From: Thermoleophilia bacterium | GTDB lineage: Bacteria; Actinomycetota; Thermoleophilia; Gaiellales; Gaiellaceae | Direction: 5' to 3' | Assembly: GCA_025933895.1 (NCBI GenBank) | Contig: JAICZB010000038.1 | Coordinates: forward strand, 1-13,194 | Length of the DNA stretch: 13,194 nt | Part shown: one piece after another, positions 6,114 to 13,194 of the stretch | Layout of the letters: the number at the start of each line of letters is the position of its first letter | Position numbering within the stretch: the first letter of the stretch is position 1 | Notes under the pieces: generated by a model | What the model saw: the letters and a program-made list of their open reading frames with translations, nothing else | Database searches by the model: none | What the model was told of the DNA's origin: nothing | Program-made: the position numbers and the translations under genes

Positions 6114-6118
6114 CGCCC

Positions 6119-6250
6119 ATGTCGACCGCCCTCGGCCTTATCGCTTTCGTCGGCTACGTCCTCGCAGTCGTCGGCGTTGCGGCGGCCGTAACGTGGGTGG
6201 TCGTCCGGCTGACTCCGACGCGCAAGCCGGGCGGACAGGCCGGCAGCTAG
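6119..6250 (+). CDS. Small single-pass membrane protein (43 residues), function unknown
   Basis: The start ATG 6119 follows AGGGA by 5 nt. The 43-residue product has one long hydrophobic segment (about 4-29, rich in Val, Ala and Leu) and a short basic tail containing RLTPTRKPGG, so the C-terminus is predicted to face the cytoplasm. It is not a shadow of another gene: it fills the gap between deoB and ald, and its TAG shares a CTAG palindrome with the ald TAG, the same arrangement as lipoprotein/recO. I do not recognise a family. Similar tiny proteins often sit beside actinobacterial housekeeping genes unannotated. A chance frame cannot be excluded at this length. Confidence 0.62.
   Translation: MSTALGLIAFVGYVLAVVGVAAAVTWVVVRLTPTRKPGGQAGS
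6247..6250. other. CTAG shared by two convergent stop codons
   Basis: CTAG provides the TAG of the small membrane-protein gene (6248-6250) and, on the other strand, the TAG of ald (6249-6247). This repeats the arrangement at 2977-2980. Confidence 0.7.
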
Positions 6251-7371
6251 ACCGGCGCGAGCGGGAGCACGTCCGCGAGCGGCGTGTACTCGAGGCCGTG
6301 CGCGTCTGCGACGGCCTCGTGGGTGATCTTGCCGTCGAGGACGTTGACGCCGTGGCCCAGTGAGGGGTCGCGCCCTACGGCGTCGGCGAGCCCGTGATCG
6401 GCGATCGCCTCTACGTAGGGGAGCGTCGCATTCGTCAGCGACTTCGTGGATGTGACGGGCACGCCTCCCGGCATGTTCGCGACGCAGTAGTGGATGACCC
6501 CGTCGACCTCGTAGACGGGATCCGAGTGCGTGGTCGGATGGGCCGTCTCGATGCACCCGCCCTGGTCGATGGCGACGTCGACGATCACCGCACCCGGCTG
6601 CATGTCTGAGAGCATCGCGCGGCTGATCAGCTTCGGAGCCCGTGCCCCCGGGATGAGGACGGCGCCGATGACGACGTCGGCGTGGGCGATCGTCTGCTCG
6701 ACCTCCAGGCTCGAGGACATGAGCAAGCTGACGCGGCCGGAGAGGATCTCGTCGAGATGCCGCATGCGGTCGATCGAGCGCTCGAGGAGGGTGACACGGG
6801 CGCCGAGACCGAGGGCGATGATCGCCGCGTTGTAGCCGACGATTCCGCCGCCGAGAACGACGACGTGGCCGGGCTGGACGCCGGGTGTCCCCGCGAGGAG
6901 GACGCCGCGGCCGCCGAGCGGCTTCTCGAGGAAATGCGCCGCAGCCTGCGGCGCGAGCCTGCCAGCGATCTCGCTCATCGGTGCGAGCAGCGGCAGCCGG
7001 TGATCCTCCGTCTCGACTGTCTCGTAGGCGACTGCCGTGATCCCGCTGTCCACGAGCGCGCGCGTGAGCGGCTCGTCGGCGGCGATGTGCAGGTACGTGA
7101 ACAGCACGAGCCCGTCGCGAAGCTGCGAGTACTCGGGCTCGATCGGCTCCTTCACCTTGAGGACGAGGTCCGCCTGGCCCCAAGCCTCGTCCACCGAGAC
7201 GAGTCGAGCGCCCGCTCGCTCGTATTGCTCGTCGGCGAAGGCGCTGCCCTCCCCCGCCGTCGACTCGACGAGCACCTCGTGACCGCGTTGGATCAGCTCA
7301 CGGGCCCCCGCCGGCGTGAGCGCGACGCGGTACTCGTCGGTCTTGATCTCCTTCGGAACGCCGATTCTCAA
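6247..7371 (-). CDS. ald: Alanine dehydrogenase
   Basis: The 374-residue NAD-dependent enzyme interconverts L-alanine and pyruvate plus ammonia. The N-terminus RIGVPKEIKTDEYRVALTP contains the conserved Arg15. KVKEP (72-76, catalytic Lys74) and FTYLHIAAD (91-99, catalytic His95) follow. The dinucleotide-binding VVVLGGGIVGYNAA, and the VDVAIDQGG and VANMPGGVP segments, match the Mycobacterium tuberculosis enzyme closely. The start is TTG 7371, because the protein must begin at this conserved sequence and no ATG or GTG precedes it. A TAGTGT hexamer ends 9 nt upstream. The gene faces the small membrane-protein gene and is separated from the upstream NUDIX gene by 166 bp holding a hairpin and a dyad. 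Confidence 0.95.
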   Translation of the reverse strand: MRIGVPKEIKTDEYRVALTPAGARELIQRGHEVLVESTAGEGSAFADEQYERAGARLVSVDEAWGQADLVLKVKEPIEPEYSQLRDGLVLFTYLHIAADEPLTRALVDSGITAVAYETVETEDHRLPLLAPMSEIAGRLAPQAAAHFLEKPLGGRGVLLAGTPGVQPGHVVVLGGGIVGYNAAIIALGLGARVTLLERSIDRMRHLDEILSGRVSLLMSSSLEVEQTIAHADVVIGAVLIPGARAPKLISRAMLSDMQPGAVIVDVAIDQGGCIETAHPTTHSDPVYEVDGVIHYCVANMPGGVPVTSTKSLTNATLPYVEAIADHGLADAVGRDPSLGHGVNVLDGKITHEAVADAHGLEYTPLADVLPLAPV

Positions 7372-7380
7372 GGCCCGGAG

Positions 7381-7386
7381 ACACTA
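7381..7386 (-). promoter_or_regulatory. Predicted -10 element of ald (TAGTGT)
   Basis: TAGTGT on the minus strand ends 9 nt before the TTG at 7371 with no ribosome binding site between. TTCGTC (7409-7404) at 17-bp spacing is only a weak -35 candidate. The 166-bp gap supports a promoter separate from the upstream NUDIX gene. Confidence 0.4.
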
Positions 7387-7421
7387 TCTCGCCCACGCCG
7401 CAAGACGAAGCCGTGACGGAC

Positions 7422-7443
7422 TTGCCCGCGATTCGCGACGCAA
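7422..7443. promoter_or_regulatory. Dyad upstream of ald, candidate operator
   Basis: A perfect 11-bp inverted repeat CGCGATTCGCG (7427-7437) is flanked by TTGC (7422-7425) and GCAA (7440-7443), a dyad with a one-base offset. It lies about 36 bp upstream of the predicted ald -10, where an activator or repressor could bind. In mycobacteria ald is controlled by the Lrp/AsnC-type AldR. I have no evidence that this site belongs to such a regulator. Confidence 0.3.
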
Positions 7444-7503
7444 CGGCACGGACTCGTCACAGTTCCGGCGATAGCGTCGCTCTCGAGGGCGGCGGGACCG
7501 GCT

Positions 7504-7520
7504 CCCCACCCTGGGTGGGG
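7504..7520 (-). terminator. Hairpin downstream of the NUDIX gene
   Basis: CCCCACCC and GGGTGGGG form 8-bp complementary arms around a single T (a 5-nt loop with 6-bp arms is more realistic). It begins 17 nt after the NUDIX stop on the minus strand. No U-tract follows, so it would be a U-less hairpin terminator or a 3'-end stabiliser. Confidence 0.45.
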
Positions 7521-7537
7521 CGCTGCGCGGGCCGTGT

Positions 7538-8062
7538 CTAGCCGGGACTGGTCGCTTGGGGGAGCTCTCTGAGGTAGAGCAACAGCCCGGCGAGGGTCTT
7601 CGCGTCCTCGATCTCTTCTAGCCGCCCGGCGATCTCCATGACCCGCCAGCGGACGAGCTCGAGATCCTCGTCTGCCGCCGGCGAGGCCTCGCCGCGCTCG
7701 ACGCCCTCCGCCGCGTACACGTGCATCCGCTCGCGGCAGAAGCCCGGCGTCGTCCAGAACGCCGCGAGCTCGCGCCACTCGCCGCCGGTCAAGCCGCATT
7801 CCTCCTGCAACTCTCGCCGCGCCGTGGCCAGCGGCTCCTCGCCCGGCTCGGCCGTCCCGGCCGGAAGCTCGAGCAGGCGCTTCCGTGCCGGCTCGCGCAG
7901 CTGGCGGACGAGCGTCACGTACCCGTCGTCGTCCACCGCGACGATGGCGACGGCACCGGGATGCTCGACGATCTCGCGCTCGTTCTCTCCCCATCGCTCG
8001 ACCGTCAGCCCCAGCAGCGCGCCCTCATACATGCTCCGTGCAGAGTCCGGCTCGAGGCTCAT
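7538..8062 (-). CDS. NUDIX hydrolase, ADP-ribose pyrophosphatase type
   Basis: The start is ATG 8062, which overlaps the peptidase stop as ATGA and is preceded by GGAGG (8077-8073). This gives 174 residues. The frame extends further upstream, but there it only shadows the peptidase gene. The NUDIX box is perfect: Gly69, Glu75, then RELQEECGL (83-91), which binds Mg for diphosphate hydrolysis. The preceding LLELPAGTAEPGE and the following FWTTPGFCRERMHVYAAEGV mark the ADP-ribose pyrophosphatase branch, which cleaves ADP-ribose to AMP and ribose-5-phosphate. Location near pyrG matches the Rv1700 gene of mycobacteria. It is translationally coupled to the peptidase, and a hairpin follows its stop. 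Confidence 0.92.
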   Translation of the reverse strand: MSLEPDSARSMYEGALLGLTVERWGENEREIVEHPGAVAIVAVDDDGYVTLVRQLREPARKRLLELPAGTAEPGEEPLATARRELQEECGLTGGEWRELAAFWTTPGFCRERMHVYAAEGVERGEASPAADEDLELVRWRVMEIAGRLEEIEDAKTLAGLLLYLRELPQATSPG

Positions 8063-9165
8063 TCCCGTGCCGCCTCCGCGAGCGCGACCGTGACGTCCAC
8101 CATCCTCTCGAGATCCGCCACCGAGACGTGCTCGTCCGGGGTGTGGAAGCCGAACACGCCGTGCGCGAGGTTCACGCAGCGGCGGCCGCGCTCGTTGAAG
8201 ACGTTCGCGTCCGCGCCACCGCCGGAGAGGCCGTAACGCGGCTCGATGCCGCACCTTGCGAAGGCGGCCGCTGCCAGCGCGACGGCTGGCTCGTCCCGCT
8301 TCAGCCGGTAACCGTCGTAGCTCTTGCGCATCGTCGTCTCGACGTCGCAATCCGTCTCGGTCGCGGCGAAGGAGAACGCGTCGAGCATCTCCTGCACGAA
8401 GTCGGCGAGCTTCGCCTCGTCATGACACCGCGCCTCCGCGAGGAACGTGCACCACTCCGGCACCACGTTCCCGGCCGTCCCGCCGGAGATCGTGCCGACG
8501 TTCGCGGTCGTCAGCTCGTCCACACGACCGAGCCGCAGGTCGGCGATCGCCTTCGCCGCCGCCTGGATCGCGGAGCGTCCCTCCTCCGGCGCCATCCCCG
8601 CATGCGCCGAGCGGCCGTGGAACCGAACCTCGAGCGCCCGCGACCACGGCGCCCCGAGGACGACCTCGCCCATCGCGCCCTCCTGGTCGTACACCCAGCC
8701 GATCTGTGCGTCGAGCCGGTCGTGATCGAACGCGTTGGCGCCGAGGAGTCCGACCTCCTCCTTCGGCGTGAAGACGAGCTCGATCCCCGCGTGCGGCACG
8801 CCTTCCGAAACGACGCGCCGAACCCCCTCGAGCATCGCCGTGACCGCCGCCTTGTTGTCACCGCCCAGGATCGTTCCGCCCGAGTTCCGGACCACGCCGT
8901 CCTCGACGATCGGCGCGAGCTCCCCGTCCGGCGGCACCGTGTCCATGTGCGCACAGAGGAAGATCGGGGTTCCCTCGGCGGTCGGCTCGACACGCGCGTA
9001 GACGTTGCCGGCGGTGGAGCCGATCCGCTCGCCGCAGTCGTCCTCGTCCGGCTCGAGCCCGAGCCCCCGCAGGTAGCGCAACACCACGTCGGCCACGCCC
9101 CGCTCCTCGCCCGGCGGGCTCGGGATCGCCGCCAGCTCGAGAAAGAGGTCGACCGCCTCGGACAC
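8059..9165 (-). CDS. M20 family metallopeptidase, PepT-like
   Basis: The 368-residue enzyme is a cytoplasmic di-zinc peptidase of the M20 family, closest in layout to the PepT-like tripeptidase branch. Metal ligands are visible as His73 and Asp75 (CAHMDTVPP), Asp103 (GGDNKA), Glu137 after catalytic Glu136 (TPKEEVG), Asp160 (VYDQEG) and His341 (GFHTPDEHVS). The dimerisation insert carries HGRSAHAG (183-190). Substrate is not certain: small peptides are likely, but M20 also includes deacylases and carboxypeptidases. The start GTG 9165 is favoured by TAGGAT exactly 6 nt upstream. It lies 23 nt after pyrG on the same strand and runs into the NUDIX gene with a 4-nt overlap. It interrupts the pyrG-NUDIX adjacency known from other actinobacteria. 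Confidence 0.9.
   Translation of the reverse strand: MSEAVDLFLELAAIPSPPGEERGVADVVLRYLRGLGLEPDEDDCGERIGSTAGNVYARVEPTAEGTPIFLCAHMDTVPPDGELAPIVEDGVVRNSGGTILGGDNKAAVTAMLEGVRRVVSEGVPHAGIELVFTPKEEVGLLGANAFDHDRLDAQIGWVYDQEGAMGEVVLGAPWSRALEVRFHGRSAHAGMAPEEGRSAIQAAAKAIADLRLGRVDELTTANVGTISGGTAGNVVPEWCTFLAEARCHDEAKLADFVQEMLDAFSFAATETDCDVETTMRKSYDGYRLKRDEPAVALAAAAFARCGIEPRYGLSGGGADANVFNERGRRCVNLAHGVFGFHTPDEHVSVADLERMVDVTVALAEAARE
8073..8077 (-). promoter_or_regulatory. Ribosome binding site of the NUDIX gene (GGAGG)
   Basis: GGAGG on the minus strand lies 10 nt before ATG 8062, inside the end of the peptidase gene. It decides the NUDIX start. It is one of the few strong Shine-Dalgarno sites in the window, and it belongs to the gene expected to be internal to an operon. 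Confidence 0.6.
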
Positions 9166-9171
9166 GCAACG

Positions 9172-9177
9172 ATCCTA
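9172..9177 (-). promoter_or_regulatory. Predicted leaderless -10 element of the M20 peptidase (TAGGAT)
   Basis: TAGGAT on the minus strand ends exactly 6 nt before GTG 9165, inside the 23-bp gap after pyrG. The 15 bases from the hexamer through the start codon match those of recN at 13 positions. Confidence 0.6.
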
Positions 9178-9188
9178 CGAGCCGAGGC

Positions 9189-10829
<1,641 letters not shown>

Positions 10830-10837
10830 GGGATTTC

Positions 10838-10843
10838 AGGGTA
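10838..10843 (-). promoter_or_regulatory. Predicted -10 element of pyrG (TACCCT)
   Basis: TACCCT on the minus strand ends 8 nt before GTG 10829, in the 35-bp gap after the SRPBCC gene. No Shine-Dalgarno sequence lies between. A very short leader of 1-2 nt or none is predicted. Confidence 0.5.
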
Positions 10844-10864
10844 GCACCCCGGCCGGAAGGCCAT

Positions 10865-11290
10865 CTATTCGGAGCTCGAACGGACGAGGCCGGCGAGCTT
10901 CGCGAGCGCGTCGGAGGCCGTCGTCCGCCGGACGCCGCCGAACCGCGGCGCGTCGACCGCGAGTGTCGCCACGGTCTCGCCGTCGCCGGTCGCCGGCTCG
11001 AGATCCAGCTCGACCTCGATCCGGTCGCTCGGCAGCTGGAAGGCGACGCGCTGCAGTGGGACGACCTCGAGGATGAGCAGGGCGCCGCCGCTGAGCGGAC
11101 GGTGAAAGAGGCCCGGACGTGTCGCTCCCTCGATCTGCCAGAGGGCGCCGGGGGCGAGTGCTCTCCGCACGGTCGGCTCGGCCACGGAGAGATCCGGCCA
11201 CCACTCCGCCCAGCGCGCCGGTTCGGCGAGTACGTCCCAGACCGTCTCGACCGGCGCCGGGAGCGTCCGCCTAGCCGCGTACTGCGGCAA
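10865..11290 (-). CDS. SRPBCC (polyketide cyclase/dehydrase-like) family protein
   Basis: About 141 residues with the START/Bet v1-like pattern: YAARRTLPAPVETVWDVLAEPARWAEWWPDL near the N-terminus (first strand and helix with the W-x2-WWP turn), a run of beta strands (ALWQIEGATRPG, LLILEVVPLQRVAFQL, IEVELDLEPA), and a C-terminal helix ASDALAKLAGLV. Such proteins bind hydrophobic ligands; the ligand is unknown here. I chose TTG 11290, preceded by GGAG at 4-nt spacing, because the family usually begins about here. GTG 11305, five codons earlier, is equally possible. Either start lies inside the 3' end of recN, so the two genes are probably co-translated. Confidence 0.8.
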   Translation of the reverse strand: MPQYAARRTLPAPVETVWDVLAEPARWAEWWPDLSVAEPTVRRALAPGALWQIEGATRPGLFHRPLSGGALLILEVVPLQRVAFQLPSDRIEVELDLEPATGDGETVATLAVDAPRFGGVRRTTASDALAKLAGLVRSSSE

Positions 11291-12884
11291 GGAACTCCAG
11301 TCCACCGAGCATCCGCTCGAGCTCGGCCTTCCGGTCCTCGTCGCCGAGCTGCTCGATCCGCGTGTGCGTCGGGTCACCCGGCGTCTTCTCGACGCGGAAG
11401 TGGCGCTCGGCGAGCGCGGCTATCTGAGGAAGGTGCGTGATCGTCACCACCTGAGCGTGCTCGGCCAGGCGCCGCAGCAATCCGCCGACCGCGTGCGCCG
11501 TCTCGCCGCCGATGCCGGCATCGATCTCGTCGAAGACGAGTGTGTCGCCGCCGGCGACGGCAGCGATCGCAAGTGCGATCCGTGAAAGCTCCCCACCGGA
11601 CGCGGTCTCGGCGACCGGAGCGAACGGGAGGCCCGCGTTCGGGCGGACGAGGAACGCCGCCTCATCCCCTCCGCTCGATCCCGGCTCGTCCCGCTCGCGC
11701 AGCTCGCAGACGAACTCCCCGTCGCCCATGCCCACATCGCGCAACTCGGCGGCGACGGCGTCGGCGAATGCGGGCGCCGCGGCGTTGCGCTCCGCCCGCA
11801 GCTCGAGGCCGAGCGCCCGCACATGCGCCTCGGCCTCCTCGAGCTCGCGCGCGGCGACTTCCGCAGGATCGGAGCCGCCGTCGAGTGCAGCGAGCTCGGC
11901 TCTCGCGTCGTCGCGCCGCGCGAGCAGCTCGTCGTACGTCGCACAGCGGAAGCGGCGCTCCGCCTCGGCGATCCGGTCGAGCTCGGCCTCCAGCTGCTCG
12001 AGCCGACCCGGTTCGGCCTCGAGCGAGGCGAGGAAGGCGTGGAGATCCGAGGCGGTCTCACGCAGGCGGAGCTCCACGTCGCGCAGCTCGTCCCCGGCGC
12101 GCTGCAGCTCGGGCGCGAGCCGCTCGAGCGGCGCCACCGAGCGTTCCGCGAGTCCTACGAGGCCTGTCGCTCCGTCCCCGTCGTCCGGCGCAAGCGCGGC
12201 GGCAGCCGCTGCGGCGCCGTCGGCGAGCTCGGCAACGTGCCTGTGCCGCTCGCGCTCGGCGCGCAGCCGGTCCTCCTCCCCGGTCTCCATGCCCTCGGTG
12301 TCCTCGACGAGCGCTCGCAGCTCCGCGAGCCGCGCCTCCGCAACTGCCGCGTTCGCCGTCAGCTCGTGGTGCCGTCGCCTCGCGGCCTGGAGGTCGCGCC
12401 AGGCAGCGTGCGCCGCGGCCCGCCGGGCGAGCTGCTCCTCGCCGCAGAAGCGGTCGAGCACCTCGAGCTGATAGGACGGCCGAGCAAGCCTGCGCTGCTC
12501 GAACTGGCCCGACATCGAGACCACGTGCTCGACGGCGGCGGCGACGTCCTCGCGCGCCGCGGCGCGTCCCCAGGCGTAGGCGCGCGTGCGGCCGTCGGCG
12601 AACACGCGGCGAGAGACGACGAGCGCGTCCTCGTCCTCGGGTCGAAGGTCCGCGAGCTCTTCGAGCTCCTCCGGAAGGTCGAGGTCGGCCTCGACGTACG
12701 CCTCCTCGCCGGCCGCCCCGACGTACGAGTCGTCGCCCTTCGCGCCGAGCAGGAGGCCGAGCGCCTGGGCGAGGATCGTCTTCCCTGCGCCCGTCTCGCC
12801 CGTGATCGCGTTCAGGCCCGGCGCGAGCTCGAGTTCGGCCTCGCGGATGAGCACGAGGTTCTCGATGCGAAGCCGGCGGAGCAC
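11271..12884 (-). CDS. recN: DNA repair protein RecN
   Basis: This SMC-like ATPase of 537 residues acts in recombinational double-strand break repair. It has Walker A GETGAGKT (29-36), a long Glu/Ala/Arg-rich middle forming the coiled-coil arms (about 150-370), the ABC signature SGGELS (429-434), and Walker B TLVFDEIDAGIGGETA (from 448), followed by the THLPQIAALA segment. I place the start at GTG 12884: LRRLRIENLVLI is the normal RecN N-terminus, and TACGAT ends exactly 6 nt upstream. An upstream in-frame ATG at 12920 would add 12 unconserved residues containing the promoter. Gene order with pyrG matches other actinobacteria. Confidence 0.95.
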   Translation of the reverse strand: MLRRLRIENLVLIREAELELAPGLNAITGETGAGKTILAQALGLLLGAKGDDSYVGAAGEEAYVEADLDLPEELEELADLRPEDEDALVVSRRVFADGRTRAYAWGRAAAREDVAAAVEHVVSMSGQFEQRRLARPSYQLEVLDRFCGEEQLARRAAAHAAWRDLQAARRRHHELTANAAVAEARLAELRALVEDTEGMETGEEDRLRAERERHRHVAELADGAAAAAAALAPDDGDGATGLVGLAERSVAPLERLAPELQRAGDELRDVELRLRETASDLHAFLASLEAEPGRLEQLEAELDRIAEAERRFRCATYDELLARRDDARAELAALDGGSDPAEVAARELEEAEAHVRALGLELRAERNAAAPAFADAVAAELRDVGMGDGEFVCELRERDEPGSSGGDEAAFLVRPNAGLPFAPVAETASGGELSRIALAIAAVAGGDTLVFDEIDAGIGGETAHAVGGLLRRLAEHAQVVTITHLPQIAALAERHFRVEKTPGDPTHTRIEQLGDEDRKAELERMLGGLEFLAAVRG

Positions 12885-12890
12885 GCAGCG

Positions 12891-12896
12891 ATCGTA
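12891..12896 (-). promoter_or_regulatory. Predicted leaderless -10 element of recN (TACGAT)
   Basis: TACGAT on the minus strand ends exactly 6 nt before GTG 12884. TGGGCA (12919-12914) lies 17 bp upstream and matches the -35 consensus TTGACA at four of six positions, the best -35 in the window. No LexA/SOS-type operator was recognised in the 48-bp gap. Confidence 0.6.
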
Positions 12897-12932
12897 GACA
12901 CGCCGCCCGACGCTGCCCATTGGCCGTTCCGG

Positions 12933-13194
12933 TCAGGCGAAGGCGGCCGCAGCCGCTCGCAGGCCGTCTGCGACCGTCTCGGGCAGGCAGAGCTCGTCGG
13001 CAGCTTCGAGCGAGAGCCAGCGATGTGCGTCGTGCTCGGCGTCGAGGACGACCTCGGCGTCGCACGGCGCCTCCGCGACGTACAGGGCCAGGTCCGGATT
13101 GGGCGAGTCGATCCGCCTGAGCGGCAGCTCGAGCCCTGTCTCCTCCCGCAGCTCGCGCGCGGCCGCCTCGTCCGGCGACTCTCCCGGCTGCCGA
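12933..13194 (-). CDS. NUDIX hydrolase, C-terminal part (cut by the window edge)
   Basis: Eighty-six codons plus the TGA stop (12935-12933) are visible; the N-terminus lies beyond the right edge. The first residues, RQPGESPDEAAARELREETG, contain all of the NUDIX box except its leading glycine: Glu, then REL-x-EE-x-GL. The following segment includes SPNPDLALYVAEAP and AEHDAHRWLSLEAADEL, the glutamate-then-W-L-S pattern usual in NUDIX enzymes of the dATP pyrophosphohydrolase or diadenosine-polyphosphate type. Substrate cannot be fixed. It is distinct in sequence from the NUDIX gene at 7538-8062. It lies 48 bp upstream of recN on the same strand. Confidence 0.85.
   Translation of the reverse strand, partial: RQPGESPDEAAARELREETGLELPLRRIDSPNPDLALYVAEAPCDAEVVLDAEHDAHRWLSLEAADELCLPETVADGLRAAAAAFA

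Noticed and set aside
5126..6118. Upstream extension of the small membrane-protein frame antisense to deoB
   Set aside because: The frame is open, but it only mirrors deoB. The ATG at 6119 has a ribosome binding site and begins right at the hydrophobic segment.
8063..8350. N-terminal extension of the NUDIX gene
   Set aside because: It overlaps the peptidase in another frame, is Arg/Gly-rich and lacks conservation. ATG 8062 has GGAGG and an ATGA overlap.
12885..12920. Upstream ATG start for recN
   Set aside because: It would add 12 residues before the canonical RecN N-terminus and put the predicted -10 and -35 inside the coding region.

Overview
This is a very GC-rich bacterial window holding chromosomal housekeeping genes. 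I see no phage, plasmid, insertion sequence, CRISPR array, tRNA or rRNA. The gene order recN - pyrG - ADP-ribose-pyrophosphatase-type NUDIX matches that of Actinobacteria such as Mycobacterium (Rv1696 recN, Rv1699 pyrG, Rv1700 NUDIX). Alanine dehydrogenase and glutaredoxin resemble actinobacterial relatives, and most genes seem to be read from leaderless-type promoters. A deep-branching actinobacterium (for example Thermoleophilia/Gaiellales) is my best guess, but it is inference.

Layout. At the left edge are the first codons of an unknown minus-strand gene (1-58), coupled to the PPDK regulatory protein gene (55-894, minus). A 188-bp divergent spacer with a G-rich tract and several palindromes leads to glycyl-tRNA synthetase (1083-2447, plus). 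A DUF4232-like lipoprotein starts inside the end of glyS (2396-2980, plus). Then come recO (2977-3735, minus), a glutaredoxin/mycoredoxin-like gene (3803-4057, plus), mutM (3997-4890, minus) and deoB (4931-6097, minus). A 43-residue membrane protein (6119-6250, plus) is followed by ald (6247-7371, minus), a NUDIX gene (7538-8062, minus), an M20 peptidase (8059-9165, minus), pyrG (9189-10829, minus), an SRPBCC protein (10865-11290, minus), recN (11271-12884, minus) and the 3' end of a second NUDIX gene (12933 to the right edge, minus).

Functional themes. Three genes serve DNA repair (recO, mutM, recN) and two are NUDIX hydrolases. Nucleotide supply is represented by pyrG and deoB, carbon/nitrogen balance by ald and the PPDK regulator, and translation by glyS. 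They are neighbours rather than one pathway. The clearest transcription units are peptidase-NUDIX (ATGA overlap), recN-SRPBCC (20-nt overlap) and ppsR-unknown (GTGA overlap).

The most striking signal is architectural. Nearly every gene or transcription unit has a TANNNT hexamer ending 6-9 nt before its start codon (exactly 6 nt for glyS, mutM, deoB, the peptidase and recN) and no Shine-Dalgarno sequence, as expected for leaderless mRNAs. Two convergent gene pairs share a CTAG in which each strand reads TAG. mutM runs 61 nt into the antisense of the glutaredoxin gene. I found no evidence of an unknown defence, mobile or biosynthetic system.
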